Source: Pelomyxa schiedti
Taxonomy: Eukaryota > Evosea > Pelobiontida > Pelomyxidae
Direction of reading: 5' to 3'
Length of the DNA stretch: 64,000 nucleotides
Assembly (NCBI GenBank): GCA_020536535.1
Contig: JAHLWZ010000794.1
Location: forward strand, 103,469-167,468
Below are positions 24,049-36,294 of the stretch, one piece after another (the stretch's first letter is position 1; each line of letters begins with the position of its first letter). Under the pieces are notes generated by a model. The model did not search any database and was not told the DNA's origin. It saw only the letters and a program-made list of their open reading frames with translations. The translations under genes and the position numbers were made by a program.

Positions 24049-24476
24049 TTTTTAAAAAAAACCGAAGTAACTCAGGGTTGAGTGGTTTTCATTAGGTAAT
24101 CAAAGAATACGAAATACAAAAGTCATCAGAGGCACTTTCGCCTGAGCGTCAGGGATTTGTCCAGTGCTCTCCGACCTCGGAAGGAACAGATTATGGGCAA
24201 ATTAATGTCTGAGGGTGCAGAGAAGTTCGGGGAGACTGAAGAGTCTTGCAAGGGTCCCCCAGAGAGTAGATATGAGATGGTTCCCTTTGTTCTCCTAGGC
24301 AGGACAGCCTGGGCTGATCGTAGATTTCGTTCGTTCACGAAAAAAAATCTTGCCCAAATCGAAAGAAAGTGCCTTTTTTTTTTCTCTTTTCTGCAACGAA
24401 AAAAGGGGTGACAACACCGGTGCCACTGGTGAGATCGTGTCTGAGACAAAGATTCAGGTGACAAACAAGAATACAA
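24049..24476. other. divergent promoter region
   Basis: 428 bp between the starts of the Cys-rich gene (minus) and calcineurin A (plus). Overlapping frames on both strands lack family features. T-rich and A-rich runs lie at about 24340-24400. Confidence 0.5.
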
Positions 24477-26847
24477 ATGGCTGCACAAGGAGGGAGGACG
24501 ACGGCGGAGCGTAGAAAAATGTTCGTCAAGAGCGTCAGCGTCGCGTCGGCCACACCCGTCACTGACAACAGTTTCGAGTGAGTTTTTTTATTTTCCTCTC
24601 AATTTTCTGGGCCTTGGGGGCCATTGCACTCATTGTGGCATGTTGATTGCCTTTGTTTTTGCGATGCAATGCGTGCTTTTGACACGTTTGATTTATTAGC
24701 GTGCATTACCTTCTGTAACGCCACGAAAAACAAAAGATGTATAACTGCAGAGAAAGATTATAGTGGACTCATGCCACGGTCAGTGGGTACTGAAAGACCC
24801 GTTCCAGTGAGTAAAACGGAAACAAACATATGGGCAACACGTCCTTCAATCTTATTGTATTTTATTGTAGGCTGTTCCGATACCAGAAACACGCTTTTTA
24901 ACACCAGAGATTCTATTTTCTGATGACACAAAACCAAATATTACTTTATTGGCATCTCATATTTCCAGAGAAGGTTATTCCTCTTTTCTTTTGTTTACTT
25001 TCCCTAATGGATTTTCTTCTTTCCTTAGGGAAACTTGAGGTCTCTGCAGCTGTAGAGCTTATCCACCAATGCAAGGCAATTTTAGCATCAGAACCAAATG
25101 TCTTGGAGCTGAAAGCCCCACTAACAAGTTTCTTCCCTCTTTTGATTGCTTGGTATTAAATTGCTCTACAGTCTTTGGTGATTTGCATGGTCAGTTTTAT
25201 GACCTCTATGCAACACTAGGTGACCTGAAGTCCCTTGCAAATACTCAACTTCTTTTTCTTGGGGATTATGTTGATAGAGGTTTAAACCAGTAATGAGTCC
25301 GTTTTCTTATTAATTACAGGAAATTTTTCTATTGAAATCATGTTCCTCCTGATGGCACTCAAAATACAGTACCCTAACAATGTGTGGCTATTACGAGGCA
25401 ATCACGAGACCCGAATGATGGCCGAATACATGACATTTGCCCTTGAGTGTAGGTCTAAATCTAAGCTAATGAATCCAATAGAAGGAATTATTTCCCCTAA
25501 ATTTATCTAAATCAAGGTGAGCACAAATATTCATGTGACACCCTGTATCAAGAATTTGCCCTCCTCTTCGACACCCTTCCTCTGTGTGCAACAATTGTTT
25601 GTGACATGGGTACATATCTTGCTGTTCATGGCGGACTGAGCCCAAGTCTCATAACTGTACAAAGCATACCTTGAAATTAACATGTGATGTAACCAATGGT
25701 TCATGCAGTTAAACGACATCCGTGCTCTCAATAGATTTAGAGAGCCTGAAACTGAGGGCCCCCTTTGGTGCGCCAAATCCTTGTTTTCTTTCTCTTACAT
25801 TTTTACGTAGCGATTTACTTTGGTCTGACCCTTTAGATGATCCAACTCCAACAACAAACATGCAGGTTTACTTTTGAAGAAAATCATTAGGAACGCTCTC
25901 ATGCATTTCTAGGCCTGGTTAGATACCAGATACGTGGAAAATACACCACGCCAAACCTCTTGGTTTTACGGCCCACGTGCAATAATGACATTCCTTCAGC
26001 AAAATGACTTGATTGGAATCATTCGTGCCCATCAAGTCGTAGAAGGGGGATATAAGGTTAGATACCTCTTTCAATCTTTATGATTCTTATCAAAATTTAG
26101 GAACACTACGCTAAGCCTCTCCAAGGTCCACCACCAGTGATAACTTTATTTTCCTGCCCAAATTATTGTGATATGTATCACAATAAGGTTTCTATTCTGA
26201 TCTTGTCATCCTGCCTCACAAATACAGGCGGCCATCATGATTTTGAATGAAAATAGCTACAAGTTTTATCAGTTTACAGAAACTTCACATCCTTTTTATT
26301 TCCCCGACTTCGCGGATGCCTTTTCCTATGGACTTCCTTTTCTGATGGAATCAAGTATGGCTAAGTTCACCTGAGTGAAAAAACCTTACCTCTCAAAACA
26401 GTGGTGAGTGTATTGGCCGATCTTGTCATTGCCATCAAGGAGGAACCAATCGAATCAGTTTCTCCCACTGAACGGGACATGGATGTTGCCTTGACAGACA
26501 AACTATCCAAATTGCGAACCACACTCAAACTTCAAGAAATCAAGTATCCATACAAAAAAGGATTCTGCCATATCACTTATCTAACATAGGCGAGAAAGAC
26601 TTGACAGATTAAGGCAAAGTATGCTTGCTTCTGATCACGGTATGCCCACAACGAATAGCAAAATTCCGGGTCTTTTCCTAAACATTAATACCTACATATT
26701 CCAGATCTTTCTCTCTTTGATAGAGTGAGACTGGGTGACCAGGTGAACGAACAAGCACCAAGGAGAAAAACACCCACAAAAAGCGCAAGGCGGCCACTTC
26801 AAAGAACAAGTTCTCTCACAGTTATCACTGACACATCCGGCATATAG
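24477..26847 (+). CDS. calcineurin A (PP2B catalytic subunit) homologue
   Basis: ATG at 24477-24479, TAG at 26845-26847. After a short basic head comes [17 protein letters not shown], the PP2B N-terminal arm. The PPP motifs then follow in order: [11 protein letters not shown] (GDxHG), [10 protein letters not shown] (GDxVDRG), [10 protein letters not shown] (GNHE), [31 protein letters not shown] and [14 protein letters not shown]. Downstream, [20 protein letters not shown] corresponds to the helix that binds the regulatory B subunit. The C-terminal region is basic ([19 protein letters not shown], then [12 protein letters not shown]) and could hold the calmodulin-binding and autoinhibitory segments, though I cannot align them surely. 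This is the Ca2+/calmodulin-activated Ser/Thr phosphatase. About 12 short introns. Convergent with Nse1, 99 bp apart. Confidence 0.9.
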
Positions 26848-26946
26848 AATTAACAGCAAACCATGTGTGATGATTTTGCAAGATAAAACCCAACTTGTTA
26901 TTCTTTTTATTCTTTTTGCGTTATGGCAAGGCACTATAAACAGACA

Positions 26947-28265
26947 TCAAGATGATTTCCAGGACTCGTCACACGTGGGGCATTTTCCGTTGTCCTGAAA
27001 CCATCGCCTTGCACAGTGTTTGTGCAAACGAGTCCTACAAGCCTCATGTGGGCAGATACGGGCCTATTGGTGTTTATGTTAAGGTAATGCTTCCTATATT
27101 TTAGATAGTGGGAGTGGTCAAACCTGAAACACAAACAAGTGGCAGAGAGGACACTCAGGCGGGGAGTCATTACAAGCTTCACTCAAATATTGTCCCAATT
27201 CAGCCATTGTACGCCTGCCAAGTGACACCAGTTTTCCTGCTGCGTCTGTACTCAACCAGTTGTCCTGTGGAAGTTTTAAAAACTACAAAATAGCAAGTGC
27301 AGCGAAACCTGTACAAGGAGGTCGAGAACAGGCTTCGCATCTTTAATGTCTTCACATGCACTAAGTGCTTCAGAGATCGGTATCACTCCTGGATTTGCAG
27401 GGTTGTCACTTGTCACATTTTCTGCTATTTTCTCGATCTATTGGTTGACTTCAGTATCAGACTAGGTTTTATTATTACTGTGGAGTGATATATTGTTGTT
27501 ATTGTTGTTTTAGTTCTATGCACTATGAACAATTGTCCTGAAGAATTTCAAGTCATTTGGGCTGTAAGGAGACTGGCCAGGTGCTGGTTGGATTACATCA
27601 TCACTCTTTGCAGTTGACACCAGAGCCCAAAATTTTACCCCAGAAGTCTCACACAGCTGCGAACGAATTTCCATTGAAGCAACACCAATAGTTTCATTAA
27701 TGTCCTTGATCATTTTCTCCAGAATGGCAATGCGCTGGTTTGTGCCTAAAAAGGAACGCACATGCACAATAAGCACACTCCCATCACTTTACTAGTAGAG
27801 GTAATCTACACTGCAAAGATATAGCGCAGAAGTGTAAGAGGGAAGTTGTTTGGTGGGCAGTGTGTAGTCCCAACCCGCATCAGCAGGCAACAAAGACAGG
27901 GGCGTCATTTCGGCCATAGTCATCACCCTCCTGGACATGAACACCTGCAGCAGCGCCTGCGTCCTCTGTTGCATCGTGAACACCCCTCCTCCCCCTCCCC
28001 CTCCCCCTCCCCCGCCCCCGCCTCCGCCTCCTCCGCCGCCTGTTGCTCCCATCGCACCACCCCCCGTTGGCCCTGCTGCCGCTGCCGACCCCTGCTGCTG
28101 CTGTTGCTGCTGCTGCTGCAGGCGTGTCTGGGGGCCGCCTGTCGCGGGGCGGGAGGGCTGCGTGGGCTGGGAGGCCCGCGACGAAGGCGGGGGAGGCGTG
28201 GCCTCTGGTGCCGCCGCCGTCTGCTGCCTGCGCGCGTGTGGCCGGTGCTGTGGTGTGGATTGCAT
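26947..28265 (-). CDS. NSMCE1: Nse1 (NSMCE1) subunit of the SMC5/6 complex, with long poly-Gln/poly-Gly N-terminus
   Basis: ATG at 28263-28265, TGA at 26947-26949. The C-terminal half matches Nse1: LSTDAAGKLVSLGRRTMAEL (winged-helix block, W preceding), ELGQYLSEACND, then the variant RING CPLCHLFVFQ...CPHEACRTRLHKHC...WFQDNGKCPTCDESW. The N-terminal half has TMQQRTQALLQVFMSRRVMT and GTNQRIAILEKMIKDINET, the first winged-helix region. Nse1 is a RING E3 partner of Nse3/Nse4 in DNA repair. The unusual part is the head: about 95 residues rich in Pro, Ala and Gln, with a Q run and a glycine run of about 20. Introns lie at about 27860-27750, 27527-27447, 27323-27265 and 27117-27064. The stop is 99 bp from the calcineurin stop on the other strand. 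Confidence 0.85.
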
Positions 28266-28474
28266 TTTGTCTTGTAATTGGGAAATCCCTGATCTGGTGG
28301 TGGCTAGTCCCAGCGTCTTGGTGGCTTCACTCCCACAGACTGTTACAACAGTGAGAACATGGTTCCACGCCGAGCACTGTCGAACATGGGAAGATCTGGG
28401 TCGTTAAGGGAGTGACAGCACAAGAAAGAAACGATCGAAACGATCAGATTGTTATTGGGTCGTTCCTAGATTGG
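28266..28474. other. divergent promoter between Nse1 and the PLD gene
   Basis: 209 bp between two start codons on opposite strands. No defined element recognised. Confidence 0.5.
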
Positions 28475-31400
28475 ATGGGGGCGCAGCCGTCGATGATCGG
28501 GAGCATAGGGGCGCCGAGCGTGCCCCCCGAGGTCGTGTCTGTTGCGCCGTCGGCGAGTGGGGACGTGACCGCGCCGAGGCACGAGATGCCGTCGTTCATA
28601 CAGGACGTGAGCGACAAGGCCGTGGCTGGGATGGCCAAGGACCCTCCGAGGTCCCTCGCTGTATGCACTCTTGGTTTTTTTTTTGTTGTTGATTATGGGT
28701 TCTTCCTTGGTTCGTTATTGTGTGGAAGGGACTCCTTTGTTTATTTTTTTTTTTTCGTTGTTGACTTGGTACGGTTTGGATGCTGTAGATAACCTTGTGG
28801 AATGACACGGACGTTGACCTAGAGTTGATCCCCCCAGCAAAGTTGTTATCTGGCGATTTTTGGAACGGAATGTCGCCGCCCTTGAAAGTCAAAGTATGTT
28901 GGTTCGCCCGCAATGCCAAAGTAGTTCTCAAATGGGCTATTTAGGCACAAGGTGTGGAGGTATTTGCCACGCGAGGCACCAAGCTGTTAATTCGCTGCAC
29001 TGCAGCCTCGGGATCGGCTCAATATAGACTGGCTTTTGGCAACTCCAGGTTATTGCCTCTTAGTTGGTACTAATTTTCTTCTGAAACTCTTTTCCACAGA
29101 CCTATTCTAACTGTTGAGGTTTAACCCCCTTATGTATCTTTTCCTTCATTTTAGTCTTATAATTAGTGGGAACTTCTGGCAGGCAGTGGTGGATTTGGTC
29201 TGAAAGTAACTGCTGAGAGTCCAGACTCGTATAAGGTTAGTTCGATCTGCTACTTAGCACTCTAACAAAAAAAAACCTCAACTTAGGCAGCTGTTTTTCC
29301 GCAAACAGGGCATACTGAGCACCATTATAGATGCACAATACGGTTCCATGCTGTCTCTGGTGTTTTGACACAGGGCACCTCCGATAAATTGGTCACCAAG
29401 ACACATTGTAGGAAACAACACCCACTTTAAGTTGACTTACACTCAACAGTTAGGGCACAAGAACTTGCCATCTTGCATGATCAATTCATAAAGGCATGCT
29501 GCCCCTACACAGAAATGACGGAGGGCAAATTTGTACAACTGTTTCCTGAACTCAATAATCCTGTGGTTGTCCACTCCATTTTCAAAGTATTTGACAGTAC
29601 TGTTACCAGTGACAACCAAATATCATTTGAGGAATTTGCCAGTGTCTTGAGGTTGTCTATTATGCTCTCCTGTTGATATCTAACAGCCCAACTTTCTAGT
29701 ATAATGGCACACGGAAGTGCCCAAGAGAAAGCAGAACGTATGTATGAAGCTTGCCACTTGCACAACACTTATTGTTTTCCTCACTAGTGGCCTACAACAT
29801 GTGCGACCTCAATAAAGATGGAACGGTAGAGCGTCAGGAGGTTCTTCAAGTGGCTCTGCAACTCAGTTCAGTGATGATTCAGCTGGGGTTTAGCACCGAC
29901 ACGTATGGGCAGGCTGAGTTATGTGTTCAAAATGTATTTCGAAAGTTCACTGTAGGAAGGGACTTTGCCCCAGGCCATGGTTCTTTTCCATTCCTTTTTC
30001 TTTGGGTTTAACTGAAAAACTTTCCTTCTCCTTTTCCACAGCAACAACCCCTGTGAACAAACCGACTACTCCTGATGCAGAAGATGCTTTTAAAGATTCA
30101 TTAACCAAGGAAGAGTTTGTCACCAGAGCCATGAACGAGGATGCAGGTTATCAGCACGTCCATATTTGCCTTTACTGAAAATTTATAGATTTTTTGACGT
30201 GCTTTGGGCTATTTGATTATTTCAAGGAGAAAATAGTCACTCCAATAGAAAAAACACTTGCCACTGGGAGTCCTGTAATGGAATATGGTGGTTGGATGTT
30301 AAAAGTGCGTACTACAAAACAAACATGCACAAAACTTGGAGTAGTTAGCTCACTTTTTTCCAAAGACCAATCCTTTTCTCAATGTTCTCACAAATACTCA
30401 ACAACGAAGGTACACCTGTGCTAAACTCTCTGACTGTAACCCGTGTTAGGTACTTTTACCTGCGAGGTCCATTTTTGGGCTATGGAAAAACAGAAACTGT
30501 TCGTATCCCACCAGTGCTCCTCCTCTTTTGTTGGTAGTGATTGTTATAGGATGCTCCAATTAATGTTGTTCACATTGGGGGGTCACAAGTAAGACCTGCA
30601 ACAAATAACATCATGCACCTTGAAACTCATAACTGGTGTGTCTTTTCAGAATGCACTCTTCTTCCGGAACTTAATTATTTTCAGGGCAAGGGCCTTCTCT
30701 GTTCCCTCAGAAGAAGAACGGTTTCCTTTTTTTTTTCTCTGTTTCTTTTTGGTTTACCGAAATAAGGGACATGTGGTTGTCATGCTTAAGAAAATGGTAC
30801 ATAACATTCTACTTTTTACCTTATTTCACCGAATCAGTGGTTCCGCTTCCAACAGATTCAAAGTGTGGATTCCTTCTCATTCCATCTAATGCCTTGTATG
30901 TAGTCTTATGCGCCAGAGAGACTATGTAATGCTCGTTGGTTTGTCTGTGGAAAAGAGGTTCACCTCAACTGTCTCAGCCCTCTCCCTCTGATTACATATA
31001 GTATTTCACTGCACTTGAACCAATTCTGAATAGAGCCGTAAGCAGAATAATGGTACGGAAATATGCAGTAGTTACAGATCTAATCTAAGAAGATTTGTGA
31101 CTGGTGCCTCTCCCCTGAAGTGTATCTGAAAAGAGACTCCCCTCTTGATGATGACACCAGACTGGATAGAATCCTTCTTAAGAAAGCGATTCAAGTATTT
31201 TTTTTTTCCTTTTGCTCGCCCAATCTTAAACGGGAAGGGTGTGGAAATTTATGTTATGATTTGGAATTGCCCTCCAGTTGGCGGGTTCGATTTGCAAAGT
31301 GCTGAAGTTGTCCAATCTTTGAGGTATGGTGGCCTTTTCAATCAGGTAGCAACTAATCATGCATTAGAGCGTTGCATAACAACATTCGCGCAATAGCTCA

Positions 31401-33442
31401 CCCTTTCTTGCTGCCAATCATGTGGAGTCATCACCAAAAAGTTTTTTTCGATCTCAATGTTCTTGCCACTAACTTTTTTGTAATACAAGTTAGTTGTGGT
31501 TGATGACCAGGTTCCAAATTTTTACAAGTATGAAAAAATTAACAAGTGCAGGTTGCATTCGTTGGGGGAATAGATTTATGTTATGGACGATATGAAGAGC
31601 CATGGTCATATCCAATAGTTGAACCAACACCAAAGAGCTTCCCTGCTCATGACTACACGAACTGTGTGCTTCACCCTTCGTTATCTTTACAGGTCTTGTT
31701 CCTCACATGCTTTAGGTAATACTGTTGGAGAAACTAATGGACCTTGGACGAGAGAGGTACTGAACAGAGCAACGCAAGCAAGGTTACCCTGGCATGACAT
31801 TCACGTGCAAAGTGCGTAATTAAATAGCCTTGAACCCATGTATTGAACAATATTTAGTTGATGGTCAAGCAGCAGAGGATATTGTGGCCAGTACAGGCCC
31901 TTTTAAAATTCCTCCAATTAAGCAACACAATAATAGATTTCATTCAGAGATGGAATCATGCTATTGCTACGGCGCCCACACTCAAAGTAGCTATTCCTCC
32001 GGACTATCCATATCTAATGCCGATGGCTTTTGACTCCCCTCGGTTGCCACTCCTTCTTGAAAGTGAACAGGGTTTTACAAAGTGCTATGGTCAAGCACTT
32101 CGGTCCATCGCAAATTGGAGCTGTGGAGCACCTTTCACGGAACAGAGCATCTATAAAGCTTACCTCAGGTCTTTCTCTTCCAGATTGGATTAATTTCGTG
32201 TCCAACTGAGCGAAAAAGCCTCATACGGAATGCAAAACACTATATTTACATTGAGAACCAGTACTTCATCTCATCCCTGAATGGACAAGAACCAGAAAAT
32301 ATGCTTCTTAAGGAACTTCTTCAGAGACTCAGGAAGGCCATCACAAATAGTGAAGATTTTGTGTGTGTTGTACTTTTACCTGTTTATCCGGCTGGTGATA
32401 TTAAAGCACTTTCAACCCGCTTCATCACCAAAGCAGTTCAATGCACCATTTGTTGTGGACCCACAAGGTAGAATACATTACATTTTCTATATGATTTTCA
32501 CCCTTGCAGTTTGATTGGGATGCTTAAAAAGGAGTTTCCATCTGCCGATATACAAAAGTAGGGGCTCCAACAAAATAGTTTATTTCACATTCAAATGAAC
32601 ACAAGGTATGTTGCATTTTATGCTCTGAGAAATCATGGCATTTTGGGTGGAAATCCTATAACAGAAGGAATATACGTACACACCAAGGCTATCATCGTGG
32701 ATGACAGGAAAGTCCTCGTTGGTTCTGCAAGTACTCACAGTTTCCTTGATTGTAATATTAACAAAAGTAAGATATTAATGATCGCAGTCTTTGTGGAAAT
32801 AGGGACAGTGAGATAGCAGTTTTAATAGAAGAAAATTCTGATACGTTAATTGAATCTGTTATGGCTGGTAGGCCTTGTAAGGTAAACCCTACTTTTCCCA
32901 AAGACTGCATGTAACCAGTTCTGAGTAGGTCTCTCCATTTGCACACAGCTTGAGAGTGAGGTTATGGCGTGAATTAGCGGGTCTAGGTGAAGGAGGAGAT
33001 GCAATCCGAGACCCAATAGCATGTGCATCACTTATCCGGGAGATAGCCCGAAGAAACACTGAGATTTATCTGGATGTTTTCAAAGTATCACCCATCACCG
33101 AAAATGATTTGCTCCTAATTCCTTTCAGATACTACCGAATAACGCCGGTACTTTAGCCGAACTCTTGAAAGCTCCTACTGCCACAATGGCAGATTACCAC
33201 AAAATATGGGGTGTACAAGGTCCGCACTTCCCCTAACATTGACTTCAACACATTCACACTCCACTCTTCTTTTTTCCTCCAGGTTTCATCACAGAGTATC
33301 CCTACAAGTATATCCATCCCCATCTGCCTACCTGTGAAACATATGTATGTGACTAAATCATTGCAGGTTTTTGCAAAACGAAAATGTGACATTCTCTATT
33401 GGAGACGCAGAGTACCTCCTTCCCCGAAGTGTCTTCTTCTGA
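28475..33442 (+). CDS. phospholipase D with N-terminal module, calcineurin-B-like EF hands and a PH domain
   Basis: ATG at 28475-28477, TGA at 33440-33442; over 1,100 residues in some 30 exons. Order: (1) an N-terminal beta-rich module of unknown type (ITLWNDTDVDLELIPPAKLL, LAFGNS); (2) an EF-hand module at about 29460-30240, with LHDQFIKACC, FPELNNPVVVHSIFKVFDST, FEEFASVLRLSIM, YNMCDLNKDGTVERQEVLQV and TKEEFVTRAMNED, arranged like calcineurin B/NCS proteins; (3) a PH-like domain (YGGWMLK, RYFYLRGPFLGYG, FRARAFSVPSEEERDMWLSC); (4) the PLD core: WFVCGKEYFTALEPIL, CDWCLSPEVYLKRD, first HKD WSHHQKLVVVDDQVAFVGGI, LPWHDIHV, FIQRWNHAIA, YIYIENQYFISSLNG, second HKD YVHTKAIIVDDRKVLVGSAN and INDRSLCGNRDSEIAV. 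Both HxK(x)4D motifs are intact, so it should hydrolyse phosphatidylcholine to phosphatidic acid. Ca2+ control through the EF hands is inferred. Confidence 0.9.
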
Positions 33443-33581
33443 GAGCTGTCACAACGGACCTTCCCATAATGCCGTACTGCTTGATAGTCGAGGGCATTGG
33501 CCCCACCAAACCTCAACCGTGTAAAAAAAAAAAAAGTTTGTCACGACTTTTCGATCGCCGTAAAAACCAAAAAAAATTGCG

Positions 33582-36294
33582 ATGGACACACAGAGCACGG
33601 CACCGGGTTTTGTCGCTGTTGTACCTGCGACATCTGTTTTTGGCCTCCCATTGGTAGATCTTGCCTTTGTTTTTCCTTTCCCCAAGCTAATGTTACGTGG
33701 GTGTTGTTTTGGTGGAATTTCTTTGCCACATTTTCTAACTAACACCAGGAAAGCGCTGTATTGCCTGGCTCGGCTATCCCATTTTTGGGTACTTTCTACA
33801 ACTTATAATAATGTTGGCGTGTTTAAGAAACTCTTTCCATATTTTTGACCACGGTTTTTCTTAGTTGACAATTTGCTGTCTGTGCTGTCTTTTGTGATAC
33901 CTGCTCCAGAGGATTTGTTCACACTTGCAGTGACAGACAGTTCAGTCACTGCTTTACGCGAGAGATGGGACAGCTGGTCCATGAGTGTGGCGTCAGGGGC
34001 TGTGGCTGCCGACCCGAATGAGAGCCCAATTGTTGCCGAACCAAATTCTCGAGTGTTGGCAGCACTGCTTGTGTTATACTTGAAGAGTTTGCCACACCCT
34101 CTCATTCCCCCAAAGTACTACTGGACCTTTGAAAAAATTGCTGAAGTAGGAATGAGTGGGAGTGAAGTCCCTGCGTTGTCCATGCTTCGCCTTATTGTTC
34201 ACATGTTACCTCCCACAAACGCCAACATCGTGACTCGTATTGTCGAGTTCTTGTGTTCGACAGGGTTATCTCCTGCTCCTTTGGCAGATTTTTTTGCACA
34301 GTTCTTCTTGAGGCCCAATCTTCCATTTGAAAGTACAGGAAGTTTGCAATGTGTATGGGTAATAAATACCATGATACAAAATGCTTCATATGTTTGTTCA
34401 ACAACCAGTCAGCCAATCAACTCACCAGAAATTAGTACTGTCCAGTTCAAACTGGAAGCAATTGCAATTTACGATTTTGAAGGTTATTCTGTAATTCCAT
34501 TTCTATGTCATTTTAATAACACCTCACCACAGAAGAGGGCATGAATTTGCAGAAGGGTGACCTAGTGACTCTGCTCAATCTGCATCCTGGGGATTGGGTG
34601 GAAGGGTTTGCAAAGAAAGATCCCTCCAAAGTTGGCTACATGCCATTAGCCTTTCTTGAGGTTGTTTCATTACCTCAACCAGACTCTGCAACAGTCCCAC
34701 CTCTTGTCGAGGAAACGGCACCTACTGTTCTGCCCCCAGATGATGTGGTACCACCTGTGGACGATCTTGTTTCACCACCCGTACCACCCACAGAGCTTTC
34801 TCCACCTCTACCACCAGCCGATCCTTCCCCTATACCTCCTGATTTGCTGCCACCTCCGGACACAACATTTGATGAGTTCGATTTAGCACCGGAGCCACCT
34901 CCAATTGATGTTACTGGACCAATTGAACCGGAAATTTATGACATTCCACCTGAGTCAAGCCTTGAAGAAGCACCGGACCCCAACACTGACTTGGAGCCAG
35001 ACATAATTATTATTCCACCATCTGAGGAACTTCCAGAAGCGGAAAGTCCTCTTTCGACAGACACTTCCGCCAATGTCTCCGTAGCCCCGCAGGCTGGATG
35101 CGCAGATTTGCTGGCGTTATTGAGCGAAGCACCCTCCCCTTTTGACTTTGAGGCCAATACCCCGCTTCCAGACGACACAGATGAAGCACCTTCACCCAGA
35201 AACTCCCTTGATGACGGAATTGTCATTCTAGACACTCCAGATAAATATGTATCAAGTTTCAACTTAATTTGCTTTTCACACCATTTAGGGTAATACTCAA
35301 GTGAGTTCATCTCTACCACCTACACAAATACAGCCGGTAACACCGCTCGCTCCCTCTTCAACGACTACACTACAAGCACAGACACAATCTCAACCAACAT
35401 CCTCTCCCACCGTGGCCAAGCCATCAAGTACCGGCACTCCTACTACTCCCGCAGAGCATTCTTCCACGGGTTCTCCTGTGGCATCTCCAGCAGTGTCCAG
35501 TTCGGCTGGTCCTGCAGCCTCCGACCCGAAGGCCAACCGCAAACAGCCAAAAGTTCCAATGAAAGAGGAAGAACGGAAAGCCATGCTAACTCAACCCAGC
35601 AGTGCAAATGCATTCAAAGTTGTGGTTATAGGGAGTGGAGGTGTTGGAAAGTCTGCAGTCACGATCTCCTTCGTCCAAAACCATTTTATTGGTAAGCTTC
35701 ACTTTTTTTCCCCCTTGTGCCTCATGAAATTTATAGCGGAATATGATCCCACAATTGAAGATTCATACCGCAAACAAGTTACCGTCGATGACACACCTGT
35801 AGTTTTATCAATTATGGATACGGCTGGGCAAGAAGAGTAAGAGAAATTAAGGAAGCATTCATTTCTCAAACTATCCAGATACTCAGCAATGCGAGACCAA
35901 TACATGCGTTACGGCGACGGGTTCCTCATTGTGTTCGCACTCACAACACGCTCAAGCTTTCTGGATGTACAACGCCTTCACCAGCACGTAATTGAAGTAA
36001 AGGATGAGCCATACCCAACAGTTCTTGTCGGCAACAAAGCAGACATGGTCAATTCTTACCAGGTGACTGATTTACTCAACCAAATTCGTTCTCACCTTCG
36101 GCACTCAGGTCACTCTCGATGAAGGACAAAAGCTGGGTGAAAAACTTGGTGTGCCCTATCTGACTGTCTCGGCAAAAACGCACACCAACATCATTGATGC
36201 ATTCAATACCCTTGTGCGTGTCATGAGGAAATTCACCCCCATTGTTCACGCGAAGCCCAAGAAGCAGAAATTGGGCAGGTGTTCAATTCTATAA
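33582..36294 (+). CDS. fusion protein: RhoGAP-like domain - SH3 - Pro-rich linker - Ras GTPase with CAAX box
   Basis: ATG at 33582-33584, TAA at 36292-36294, about 800 residues. The RhoGAP-like fold starts at [11 protein letters not shown], then [57 protein letters not shown] and [17 protein letters not shown]. In active RhoGAPs the arginine finger is in GIFR; here that place reads DLFT (33912-33923), so the catalytic Arg is missing. An SH3 domain follows ([33 protein letters not shown]), then a Pro/acidic linker and a Thr/Ser-rich linker. The Ras domain (from about 35605) is intact: [57 protein letters not shown] and [10 protein letters not shown]. It ends [13 protein letters not shown], a polybasic stretch plus CAAX motif. 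A 40-bp in-frame intron joins the two linkers, and no stop interrupts the join. Confidence 0.85.

Noticed and set aside
27846-28407. Pro-rich and Arg/Ala-rich plus-strand frames
   Set aside because: Antisense of the poly-Gly/poly-Gln head of Nse1.
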